64,000 nt of DNA, from contig MCFL01000001.1 in the NCBI GenBank assembly GCA_002102555.1, positions 1 to 64,000 on the forward strand, in the 5' to 3' direction. Positions 35,167 through 45,515 of this stretch are shown here, one piece after another. Within the stretch, counting starts at the first letter, position 1. Every line of letters begins with the position of its first letter. A model generated the notes under the pieces. It made no database searches, was not told the origin of the DNA, and saw only the letters and a list, made by a program, of their open reading frames with translations. The position numbers and the translations under genes were made by a program. The stretch comes from Catenaria anguillulae PL171. Its lineage: Eukaryota; Blastocladiomycota; Blastocladiomycetes; Blastocladiales; Catenariaceae.

Positions 35167-36327
35167 ATGAATACGATGCAAGGACTCTACGCAACAGTCT
35201 TGGCCCGCCTCGGCCAGCTGCTCCAGCTCGTTTTCCAGCTCGTGGGCATCATCCTGTGGCCCGTGGTGCCTGCACGCTGGCTCCACCCGGCCACTTCCGC
35301 CGGCTCCGCCAGCGCAGCGCACTCATCCCACTCCCATGGCCAGAGAATCGGAGCTACAACACTCTTGTCAAGCTTCACCACAGCAGTATCCGCTGCGTCA
35401 CCCCTGGTGCCATCGGCATCAGCATCAGCATCTCCACCACCAACCGCATCTCGATCCCCTCACGGCATCAAGTCGCGCTCGCAAAGGTCCACCTTCTCCT
35501 CGGCCTCGGCATCGGCGCCCAATTCACGAGGCACATCATCTGGCATTGAACGACGGCTCTCTTCGGCAGGGTCCATTGCCGCCCACCAATCCATTCCACG
35601 CAACCCATCTTCATCACACCAACGTCACCCGGCACTTCGCAAAAAGACGCTTGTGCTTGACTTGGACGAGACACTCATTCATTCAACAACGCGCGGCACA
35701 CTTGGCCGGTCCGACCATCTGGTCGAAGTCACCATCGACCATCACGTGTGCCTGTACCACGTGTACAAGCGACCACACGTGGATTTCTTTCTGCGAAAGG
35801 TGGCAGAGTGGTACAAGGTGGTCATCTTCACGGCGAGTTTACAAGAGTATGCCGACCCAGTCATTGATTTGTTGGATATGCATCAGGGGATTGTAGATCG
35901 GCGGTATTTTCGACAGGTACGCCTTTGACACGTTTTCCCTGCCTTGCGTCAATCTTGGAGTTGGGGAATGCCGAGCCTGACACGTGTTGTTCTTGCGTGC
36001 ATCAGAGTTGTGTGCAACACGGGGGCACATACCTCAAGGACTTGACCGTCATTGAACCCGACCTCTCGCAAGTTTGCTTGCTGGACAACTCACCAGCATC
36101 ATACGCCATCAACCAAGGTACAGTCCCAACCATCTTTACCTTCCGCGATACTTGCTAAACGCAAACGAACCTCCATTGAATTGGCAGCCAATGGAATCCC
36201 AATCGAAGGTTGGGTCAACGACCTCGCTGACGAAGCACTTCTCGAACTACTTCCGTTTCTCGACGCACTGCGATTTACAGAAGATGTTCGAAGCGTGCTC
36301 GGACTTCGGCTCTACACGCCGACATGA
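35167..36327 (+). CDS. NEM1: Nem1/CTDNEP1-type phosphatase of the nuclear envelope/ER
   Basis: Catalytic subunit of the Nem1-Spo7 phosphatase, which dephosphorylates lipin (Pah1) and so controls phosphatidate use and nuclear membrane growth. Exons 35167-35916, 36006-36117 and 36188-36327 give 333 residues, with introns of 89 and 70 bp (GTACGC and GTACAG donors). An N-terminal hydrophobic segment ([19 protein letters not shown]) provides the membrane anchor, followed by a Ser-rich linker. The FCP1/SCP-like domain has the HAD motif [15 protein letters not shown] (DxDxT, about residue 160), [66 protein letters not shown] and the family end [16 protein letters not shown]. Each splice restores these motifs exactly. 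The Spo7 partner is not in the window. The 3' end faces the end of IFT140. Confidence 0.95.
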
Positions 36328-36810
36328 CCCTGGTCTTGCTTTTTTCACCGCACCATGTCCTCATCGTCGTGTTGTCACCCACATTGTGTTTTCCAAGTTT
36401 CCGCCTCGGGTAAGCACCCCTTTCTCTTCCGCTCGATTGTTTATTCCCACCTCTTACCCCTCTGCCGTGCACTTTCTCGACCTTCAGCTAATATTCAAGT
36501 CTTGACTGAGCTCGTTTTGGTGTCGACCAACTTCCATTTCGCAATCCGCCAAGTGATTGCCGCGAGGTCCAGTTATCGTGCGACATGTGTTTATTCATTG
36601 GATGTGAATCCAGCGCTCGATCTGCCCCAACCCTATTGTGATTTCATCGTGTTTTGTTTTTCTCCTCTGCATATAGACCTACGCTTGCTGCTCGTCGCGT
36701 CGCGCGCCTCATTCGCACGAATCTAGAGCTCACCAACCATGCACAAAAACGAAAGTGTCAGTTCATTCATGTCCGTGGAATAATCAATCAATGACTCGAT
36801 TCTTTCTGCT
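36328..36810. other. Convergent spacer between NEM1 and IFT140
   Basis: About 480 bp, T- and C-rich on the plus strand, presumably the 3' untranslated regions of both genes. Short open frames here have no motif support. Confidence 0.45.
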
Positions 36811-39800
36811 TCAAACTCCCAACCCCCTTCCCGCTCCCGATATCTCGCTTACTCCCGCCTCCTCCTCGACAAGCCCATGGCTCTCATCATCCACCTCACT
36901 TGCGGCCGCGGTCCCCGGCCGTCCTCTACCCGCTTTGCCCTCACCCGCACCGCCCGCTGCCGCCAATCGCTCCTTGAACTCAGGGTCCACCACGGCCAAG
37001 GCGCCGGCGTCAAGGTAGTAAGGAACGAGGCGAAGCGGCACGGCACCCAGCATGCGCGTGTAGATTTCGCGGGCTTGTGGAACGAGCGCGTGTGTTAGGT
37101 AGGTTTCAATCAACAAGGCATAAATGTCACCTGTGCGCACGGCAATCTGGTTTGCGCAATTGCGTGTTAGCGGATAGTACGTGCGATAACGCCATACACG
37201 AAGTGGAAAACCATTACCTCAACGTCGGGATCGTTGAGCAGTGCTGCGCACAGTTGCAACGTGTCGTCCACACCGCCACCCCCACCGGCGGCAGCGGATG
37301 TTGAAGCCGATGTGGCAGCCTGTTGTGCGGCAACAAATTTTGAAATCAAGTCCATTTTGCGCTCGAGCAACATCAACTTGGCTGGCTTGGATGCATGTGT
37401 CGATTTCGCGGTACACTTGTGAGCCTCCTTGAGCGCACCCAGTGCCTACAAGTATCATGCGCAGGACAGAATGTGAATTCTTTTCCAGTTTGACAACCCA
37501 GCAGGCCACGCAGACATACCTTTTCATAGCTCGAATACTCATCCACCTCAATCTGCGCGCACGTCTCGAAAAAGCTGCCCAAGTGATCGTATGCCTTTGC
37601 CTTTGTATAAAACGTGACAATGTGCTTGAGCAACGCCGGATCGCTCCGCCAGTCGCGCGTCTGCAAGAAATTGGCCGCCAAAATGTACATGTCCTTGTTC
37701 TTTGCGCCCGACACGCTTGCGAAAAACACAACCTGTTCCACGTTACCTTGCTTGATGAGCGCCTTGATGGCGCCGACCTTGTCACCTGCAAGCGTGTACT
37801 TTTTGGATGCGAGATCAAACAGGTTTTGCGACATGCATGCATCTGCGACCTTGGACCAGATTTGCGGCGATGTGGAGGCGAGCGGTGCAAAGACTTGATC
37901 GACCCACGCCTCGGTCAGTGCAACGTGGTGCTCGAGACACACGTGCAAGGCAGCGTCCACATTGCCAGCGGCAACGTACAGGTCAACGGCCTTTTGGTGC
38001 TGGTGGTGGAGGAGCATAAATTCGGCAATCCTCGTGAGCGCTGCAGCGTCCAAATTGTTGTCACCCGCGGCACCGGTGCTGCCGGCAGTGGACGTGTTGA
38101 CGACATCAAGCACCAAGTCAAACAAGTGCTCGTCCACGGCCAGATCCAATGCCTTGCTGGCCATCCCCGCCTTGAGGTACAGCCTCACTGCCCGCTCCAT
38201 GTGCGTGGGCCCGTGCGGGACCGGACTCTTGCTCGACGCACGCCTCGTTGCGGTGGTAGCCCTTGACGGCGACCGCGCGGTGGGCGATTGCTTGCGACCA
38301 GTCGGCGATGTTGCACCCGCTGATTCAGGCTGCGTGCGTTGCGCGGCGGCCAAACCTTCAAACCACCTCGCTGCATCCACCACAATCTCCTTACCACCGG
38401 CGTTTGACGCTGCCCTCAACGCCAAACTCATCACATCATCCACCAATCCATGCTCCTTTGCCAATCCTACCGCCCGTGCAATACACCTTGCTTTTGCATA
38501 CCAAGCGACTGCATCCTTGACTTTACCCGCACGCTCGTAGTACTGCGCCAAATGATACGCGGCCGCCGGGCAACTTGCAACATTCGCCTCGGCACACTCG
38601 CGCGCGTCCCTGATTGCCCCGAGCTCACAGTGCACGCGAACCACGGCGTGCGTATCGCCTGCACGCGCGTACAGTGCAAGCGCCCCAGCAAGATCGCCCT
38701 GCGACTCTGCCCACTGCGCGCGGTATCGCAAATGCGCAGCAGGTGCGGTCGGGCGCGTCAGGTATGCTGACGCTGCAGCGGCCGACGACGTCAAGAGTAG
38801 ATGCCGCGGGATGCCTGTGTCGCGCGCGTCAGAGAGTTCGAGCAGTTGGACCACCTGGTCGTTTTCTGGATCGAGTTTGGCCACGGCCATGGCCGCATCG
38901 TAGTGGGCTCGGGGTACACCGAGCTTGTCTTTGGCCTTGGCTACATCAATCGCACGTTTCGCATCCCCTGCTGTTCTCGCCGCCATTCTTGAAACAAGCT
39001 CCCACCGACCCGCCTCGACGTACACCTTGTCTGCCTCTTGATCCATGCCCAACACTTGTGCGGCCACACCCAGTGCCTCGACTTGGCCGCCACTTTCGCC
39101 ATCACCGAGCGCTTCGCGCACCAGCCGCACACCCATGGCGTGTCCGGCGTGCGCCAGGCATTGCATGACGGCCTTGACTTGACGCGACTTGACGCACATG
39201 GATGCGAGCGTGAGCCAGATGGATTTGGACGAGCGCACGGGCATGAGCTGGAACGCAAGGTCGAGGTTGTTGCGGGCAAGCGCGAGGCGAAAGTCGAGCA
39301 TGCCTTGGACGAGTTTGCGGTCCAGCAGCACCGTAGGCGTGACGAGTGGTGCCGCCGAAGAGGATGATGAGGCGAGCGAGGTGGCGGTGGTGGATGGCAT
39401 GCTCAGAGTAAGGTCGGCAAAGTCGGCTAGGAGATGTCGGGCGATGAGGCCAGTCGCAGCAGTGTCGGCAGGACCCGTCGCCGACGACGAGTCGGGTGGG
39501 AGCAAAAAGAGGTACGGAGAGCGCACAGCCAAGAGGCGGCCACGGTGTGGTTGAGCGGTCGACGCAAACACGTCGGGTCCCTCGACAAAAAAGGCGTGAA
39601 GGGTTCCAGACTCTTCGTCGTCGTCCGTGTTGGATGGGGTCAAATCTTGACTGGAAGAAGAACCGGGGGTGGACGAGGTGGTAGATCGAGTCTCGACAAC
39701 AAGCAGACGTGGGTCGCGGGCATCAAACATGAGGCGAACCGGCTACACACAATGCATGCAAACTGTAAGCACAGAAAAACTGGTTCAGAAGAGGAACATG

Positions 39801-42000
39801 GCATAGACAAAACGAACCTGGATTGGAATCATCGCCACTGAGCCCGTCTCCCTTGCATACACAAGCAAGATATCCACACTTCCCACCGTCCCCGTCAAGG
39901 CCACATGCGAGCCTGTCGCATTTACCGCGATTTGACTACATCCAATCAATTCGCCACCAATTCCTTGTCCGATCTCTTTCTTTGCCTTTTTGACCAATGG
40001 CCCCATTTCCTTCATACTCACTAAGCATTGTCCTGCACCTCCAGCCCCACCACCTTGCACAACACTCACACACCCGCTCTTGGTCACCACGGCCACCATT
40101 TCGCCCATGGCGCTCGACGCAACCACCTCATCCTCGGCCATCGGGGAGCACTGCACGGCCATGGCTGTTTTGCCTGCCATATTCCCCACCAAAACGTGCG
40201 ACAGCGTGACTTGCACGAGCGACTGGTCGCCCATCACATACATGACCTCTGCTGCATGTCCAAACTCGGACACGGTGACCTTGTCCTTGATGTGCATGAC
40301 GGCCGCGCGAGACGACGACCAAACGACAACATGTTGCGGTCCGACCGCGAGGCCTTGCGGCTTGATCCCCGCAGGCACGTTGAGCACGGTTCCACCACCA
40401 GACCCGCCCAACCCTGTTGCTGCGCTTGGTGCTGTCGGTGTATCCAGCGGCACAAGCTCCACGCTGGCCAATCCAACCTGAACTGCAGCTGCGTCGGGCC
40501 CGACACCCGCCATAAGCTGGTGTTCGGCGAGCAATCGCAGTTGGCCGCGGCGGATCGCGAGGAGCATGGGCTGGATGGCATGAAATGCCACATGGTCGAT
40601 ACACGCCGAGAGCGACGTTTTGGGAGCGAGCGTCCAGTGGCGCGTGGTGCGCGAGGGGTCGTCGGGGTGCGGGGCCGGGCGCGCTTGCCAGAGAATAAGG
40701 TGGCCAGAGTCGGTGCCGGCGGCGAGCCGGTTACGGGTCGGGTCGAAGGTGATGGAGTTGATGCGTGCATCCTCGGTATCTGCAAATCATTGCCCAAAGT
40801 GAGTGATGAAGGTGATGAGCAATCAACAACAACGTCACCAATACCTTCGAGCTCGAGCGAAACGCCCTCGTCGCCTGCGAAATCGACAATCCTCACAACC
40901 CCTCCACCGTTGCACACGGCCACCATTCCGGGTGCGATCCATGCGGTTGACCACGGAATCGAAGGCCGAGCTGCCACTGGACCGTTTGTGCTCCCATTTG
41001 CGGATGCCGAGGAAGCGGCTGCAGCTGCAGCTGCAAATGCACCTGATCCAACACCTACCTTGACCTGCTGCATGGACGCAATCCTCTGGTCGTCGGCCAC
41101 CGTCAGCATGGACAACTGGCCATTTTCACAAAGGACCACAATCACTTGACGAGCGATCGATGCCGTTGCTGAAGAGTCATCACTCGAGCTTGACGTGGTT
41201 GATGCTGTTGCAGTAGGCGAAATGAGAACGCGAGCGATTGAGGTCGTGGCGGGCACAGAAAACAGTGGGCTAGACGAAGACTCGGGCACTGCACTTGGAT
41301 CATCGGCCAGAACGGTCAGGTTAGAGGTTGTTGCAACAAGAAAAGTGCATGGAGTTGCTCGTGGTTGTTTCTTTGCATCGCCTTTATTGTTGTCATTGGT
41401 CGCTGATGACGGTGCTTGCTGCTGCGATCGAAACGGTAACATGGTCACCACTGCCGCTCCCTGCGGCATCCTGTAGTCACACACTTTGGTCGCTCTCGCT
41501 GTTGCCGGATCCACCTTCCACACGATAACGAGTCCATCGGCATCTGCCGAAGCAAACTTGAGGTCCCTGCTGCCGGCCGATGGCGGCGATATCCATACAG
41601 CAGCCACAACGGCCGCCTTATGCGCAGCAGCAGCTGCGGCAGGCGTCGTCGCAGACTTTGTTTCGAGCCACACAGTGACGGACCCGTTGTCTTGGCCAAC
41701 GAGCAGAGCTCGACGCGTTGGATGCCACACGGCAGCCGGCGTACTTGCTGGCGAGGCAAGCTGAAGCGTGGCGAGTGACTCGGCCGCAGCTGATAACACG
41801 CACAAGGCTACGGGCGAGGGGACCAACAGCGAGGGGGACGACAGCACAGCAATCAGTGGCAAACGCGGGTGCCAAGTCGCGGCGGTCACGCTTGGTGAAG
41901 ATGGATCGGCATTCCCGGCAGATGCGGTCGCCGGCGAGGCGACGCCCATACCCAGACCCAGGGCAGCGGCCGGAACGTCGGTATCGAGCCATCGGGGCAT
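36811..42000 (-). CDS. IFT140: Intraflagellar transport protein IFT140 (IFT-A subunit)
   Basis: IFT-A complex subunit needed for retrograde transport in cilia and flagella. Exons 42000-40845, 40779-39818, 39742-37520, 37445-37218 and 37146-36811 give 1,634 residues in frame, with introns of 65-75 bp. The N-terminal half is WD40-like: VTAATWHPRLPLIAVLSS, AAVWHPTRRALLVGQDNGSV, ASADADGLVIVWKVD, and after intron 1 ITFDPTRNRLAAGTDSGHLI. The segment PVRLMFDARDPRLLVVETR marks the typical IFT140 junction before the second half. That half is a long TPR-type array (HLAQYYERAGKVKDAVAWYA, HMERAVRLYLKAGMASKALD, KKYTLAGDKVGAIKALIKQG), ending in EKALGALKEAHKC and the IAVRTGDIYALLIETYL helix. Start is the ATG at 42000; the longer frame upstream has no ATG. 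Family length is about 1,400-1,500, and Ala/Ser-rich loops explain the extra. Confidence 0.93.
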
Positions 42001-42580
42001 TATGGCTCGCAGTGAGAAGCTCTGTCGGAGTGAATGGTTAGACACGAGTCAAGCCTGGCGAGGGGCGAGGGATTGCGTTTGGGTTCCCACGGTAGGCTAT
42101 GCTTGATTGGTGGCAGTTGATGGTCGAATGATTGATTGCGCAGGATTGATAATAACACATTGCATGGATTTCCGACTCCTAATATTCCTCCCTCTCAGTG
42201 CTCATGGCCATATTCTTCTATATTATGTTTCTGTAAATACATGGGCATCTCCTTTCCTTCATGCTGATTCACACGCGTGTCGATCACGTCCACTTCATTG
42301 GCCGCGTGCAGGCATGATGCCGGAGATTGTTTCAACGTTCATGTATAGGTATGTGGCATGTCATTACGATAGGTACTGTCATTCAATAGTAAACGTGACC
42401 TTGCTACGGCACTGGCCGGGAGCCTTCGGCGAGTTGCCTTGTGCTGACATAGATAGCCTCTCACAGAATCTCTAGTACAGTGCAGAACGATAGTACTCAA
42501 CGATACTTCCATGTAAATGTCATTTCCCAATCTGTACATGACATGCATCCCAATCTACAGTGGCCATTTCCCGCTACCCA
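42001..42580. other. Spacer between IFT140 promoter and LRR gene 3' end
   Basis: About 580 bp upstream of IFT140 and downstream of the second LRR gene. AT content is visibly higher than in the flanking genes. No gene or RNA is recognised. Confidence 0.45.
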
Positions 42581-45216
42581 TCAGCACACACGTTTATGCC
42601 CACCCGCTGCCGGCTCTTCCACTTGTCCCACCCACTCAATGCTTGCCGCTGCTGACCTCAGCTGCAACTTGATCACCTCAATCAGCATCACGGCCACCTC
42701 TGGAACATTCCCACCTTCACCTTGCCCCACTCCAACCCTAACCTTGACTCCTTTCCATTCCGCCAATACGCCTCCAACTACGGACTCGATCCAGCTAGCC
42801 TCTTGCAACTGCAAATCTGCGGGCACAACCACTGTCGCCTGCCACTCGTTTTGCTCGTCCACGTCATCTTCATGTTCGCCGCCGGCGTCGTTGATCCAAT
42901 GCCGAAACTGACCCAAATGCACGCTGCGCGCAAGCATCTGCCACACATGCCCGTTGCGCTCGCGGTCGTACGTCAACGTCACACTTGTACGTGTGCATTC
43001 GCGGCCGATGGCCGTCGAGTGTCTGCCCAAGAGCCCCGGTGTGGCGCGTGGAACAAGCGACAGGTGCAGGGTGGCCAGTGGTGGGTAAGTGAGGAGCGCT
43101 TCAAGCATGGTCGGGCATCGCGGGCCCGCGAGCTGCAGGTGGGTGAGTGTTGGGTGCGTGAGTAGCGCAGGCAGGTTGGATACATGGTCGGCATTGATAG
43201 TGGCGCGGTCGAGGTTCGGAGCAAACGAGGAAATGTGCGAAAGGTCGAATGTGCCAACAAACTTGAATATGTCGATTGTGCGCAGCTTGGGAAATGCAAA
43301 ATCGGGTGGGAATGTGCAAGGTGGTGTGGGATTGAGTTCACAGCTCAGACATCGATACCCAAAGTGGACGAGTTGGGATCCCCACCGATCGTGAATCCGT
43401 TGCCACAATTTGGGAGACAATTGGTGGTCCGGCTCCACTATATAGGTTGTGCGAAGCATGAGGCTCAACAGATTCGGGAGCTCGACCGATGACAGCATGT
43501 CGCAAAAGAGGGACGTCCCCACGTCCAATGAGTGCAATGCGTCACACCGTATGAGCGCGGGAGCAAACGGAGCAAGGAAAAAGTAGGGCAAGACATGAGG
43601 CAGGCTGAGGTGCTGTAAGCGCGGAAGCTCCAACAGACCAATGAGCACTTCGGGGCGAATGTTGATCCACACGTTTTGCTCCAAATGCTTGGAAAGAACC
43701 GAGAACTTGCGCAGAGTAGGTAGATGGGCGAATGGAATCGCGGGAACCTGGTCCCATCGCGTCGGATCGCTCGTGGTTGACATGAAGCCCCAGTTGGCAT
43801 GGACGAGTGTGAGTTCTTCGAGTGCCGAGTACATGGGTTGGTCGAGTCGCGGAAAAGCATCCAATGCCAGGTTGCAGTTGATGGTGAACGACTTGAGCGC
43901 AGGTGCCGTAAGGTCCGTAGGTGGCTGCTGGTTCAAGTCGGCCGTACGAAGCATAAAGTCAAGGACGAGCGAGTGCATTGTTGGGTGGTTGAATACATGC
44001 TGCCAGTCTTGAACGATGAATGATCGCAAGCCATAGATTTCGACACGGCGGATAGGTGCATTGGCCAGCGCCAAAGGAACGACGGGGGTTTCCATTTCAT
44101 ATGCATGAGTGTGGGTATGAATGATCACTTGACAAGTATTGTTGGGTAGCGCTGGAGAAAAGTTGGACTGGGACCAGAGATTGGTGACAATATCAAGGGC
44201 TAGGGCGTGTGGAAACGTGTGAAAGAGATCGTTCGAAAGGGTTGCAAATGCAGTCCGGTCGTTTTCGTCGTTGACAATCAACGTGAGGGAGGTGAGCTTG
44301 CGGACAGGCAAGGCGGAAATGAATCCAAGTTTGGCGGCCCAGTCATGTTTTCGAGTCCCATGTATGTCGGAAACAGCGAGCCATGACGACAAGGACACAT
44401 CACCAGAGTGAATATGCAGCCCAGATACGAGGTACAGCGGGTAAGGAACGAGCACGAGTCCATCAACGATTTCAACCGGGCAAAACTTGTGTCAGCGGCA
44501 ATGAGATACAACAAGAACGCCAGCAAATGGCGACACAAGGAAGAACTGGCATACCTGAGGTAGCAAGACATGATCGGTTCAGATTCACTCAACAATGTCG
44601 CAACCGACTTGCCAATCGCCTCGGGCGTCCTTGTTGCTTGCGATTCATTCGCCAACAATGACGGCAAATACAGTTTGCCACCACGGACAACAAAAGGAAA
44701 CAGTTCGGGCACCTCGCTCACCTTTTCAATCATTTCCCGTGCGACATGATTTCTCGTGCACTTGGCGCAACAGACCGGCGCAAAGATGCTTCTAGCGGCA
44801 TGGTGCCCTGCTCGGGATGCGGAATAGTTGATGCGCCGCGCATCGTTCAACTCGGTCAGTTCGGTTGGCTCTTCGACTTGAAGCGGCTGCACCTTGGGAA
44901 GCTCATAGCTGGAGGGGTCGGTGCGGAGGAACAGATACAAGTCCCCGTAAAGAAAGGGACGGGCAGCAAAGTAGGCCGCCTTGTTGACATGAGCAGCACG
45001 GATCAAGTCCCTGCGTGCGAGAATTTGGTCCCTGCGGTTGAGGCTGACGGCGGCGGTGGGCGAGCTGATGAATTGAGTCAGCGGGGCCGCGAGGTATTGA
45101 AGGACGATGGACCAAATGTCGACGGGGAGCAAAGGAGAAGCCGCCAAGGCGGCCGTCTCACTGGGCGCCACGGCAGGCGAATCGGTCGAGGTTCTAGTGC
45201 CCATGTGGATTTTCAT
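42581..45216 (-). CDS. F-box-like / leucine-rich repeat protein
   Basis: About 838 residues in two exons. The N-terminal exon starts at the ATG at 45216 and has an F-box-like helix pair (LLPVDIWSIVLQYLAAPLT ... LIRAAHVNKAAYFAARPFLY), a common opening in this type of fungal LRR protein. A CxxC-containing stretch (APVCCAKCTRNHV) follows. The second exon continues to 42581 with irregular LRRs (LEELTLVHANWG, RLQHLSLPHVLPY, ALHSLDVGTSLF, LTHLQLAGPRCP). Ligand or substrate is unknown; a substrate-receptor role in ubiquitination is inferred from family. The exon junction is uncertain. The best donor (44554, CAG-GTATGC) with the only nearby acceptor (44486) gives a 69-bp intron that leads into the wrong frame. 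A weaker donor GTTGCG at 44604 gives a 119-bp intron that keeps frame. A dead relative lies at 25.65-25.91 kb. Confidence 0.65.
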
Positions 45217-45515
45217 TGCCGAAGGTTCTGTGAGTCAATACCTGCATCCGCATGCATCCATCGACTGCCGTTCAGATGATGAGGCGATTTGAATTGGAGT
45301 CAACAGGTTTCTCGCTCGCCCTTTGCAACGGCAAAAACGGCGAGAGACATTCCTAACCAAGCCATGTATACTGCACAGATCGCAACGATACAGCAAGATC
45401 AATAGTGACAATCACTCACAACAAACGCTCATGTATTTATATGTACAGACTCGGCTCTCGCCATCCTCGCCTCCCTGATCACTCTCACCCACAACCCGCA
45501 TCACATCCAACCAAA

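Noticed and set aside
36328-36720. Possible extra NEM1 exons after 36327
   Set aside because: The NEM1 protein already ends at the family C-terminus; downstream frames show no related motifs.
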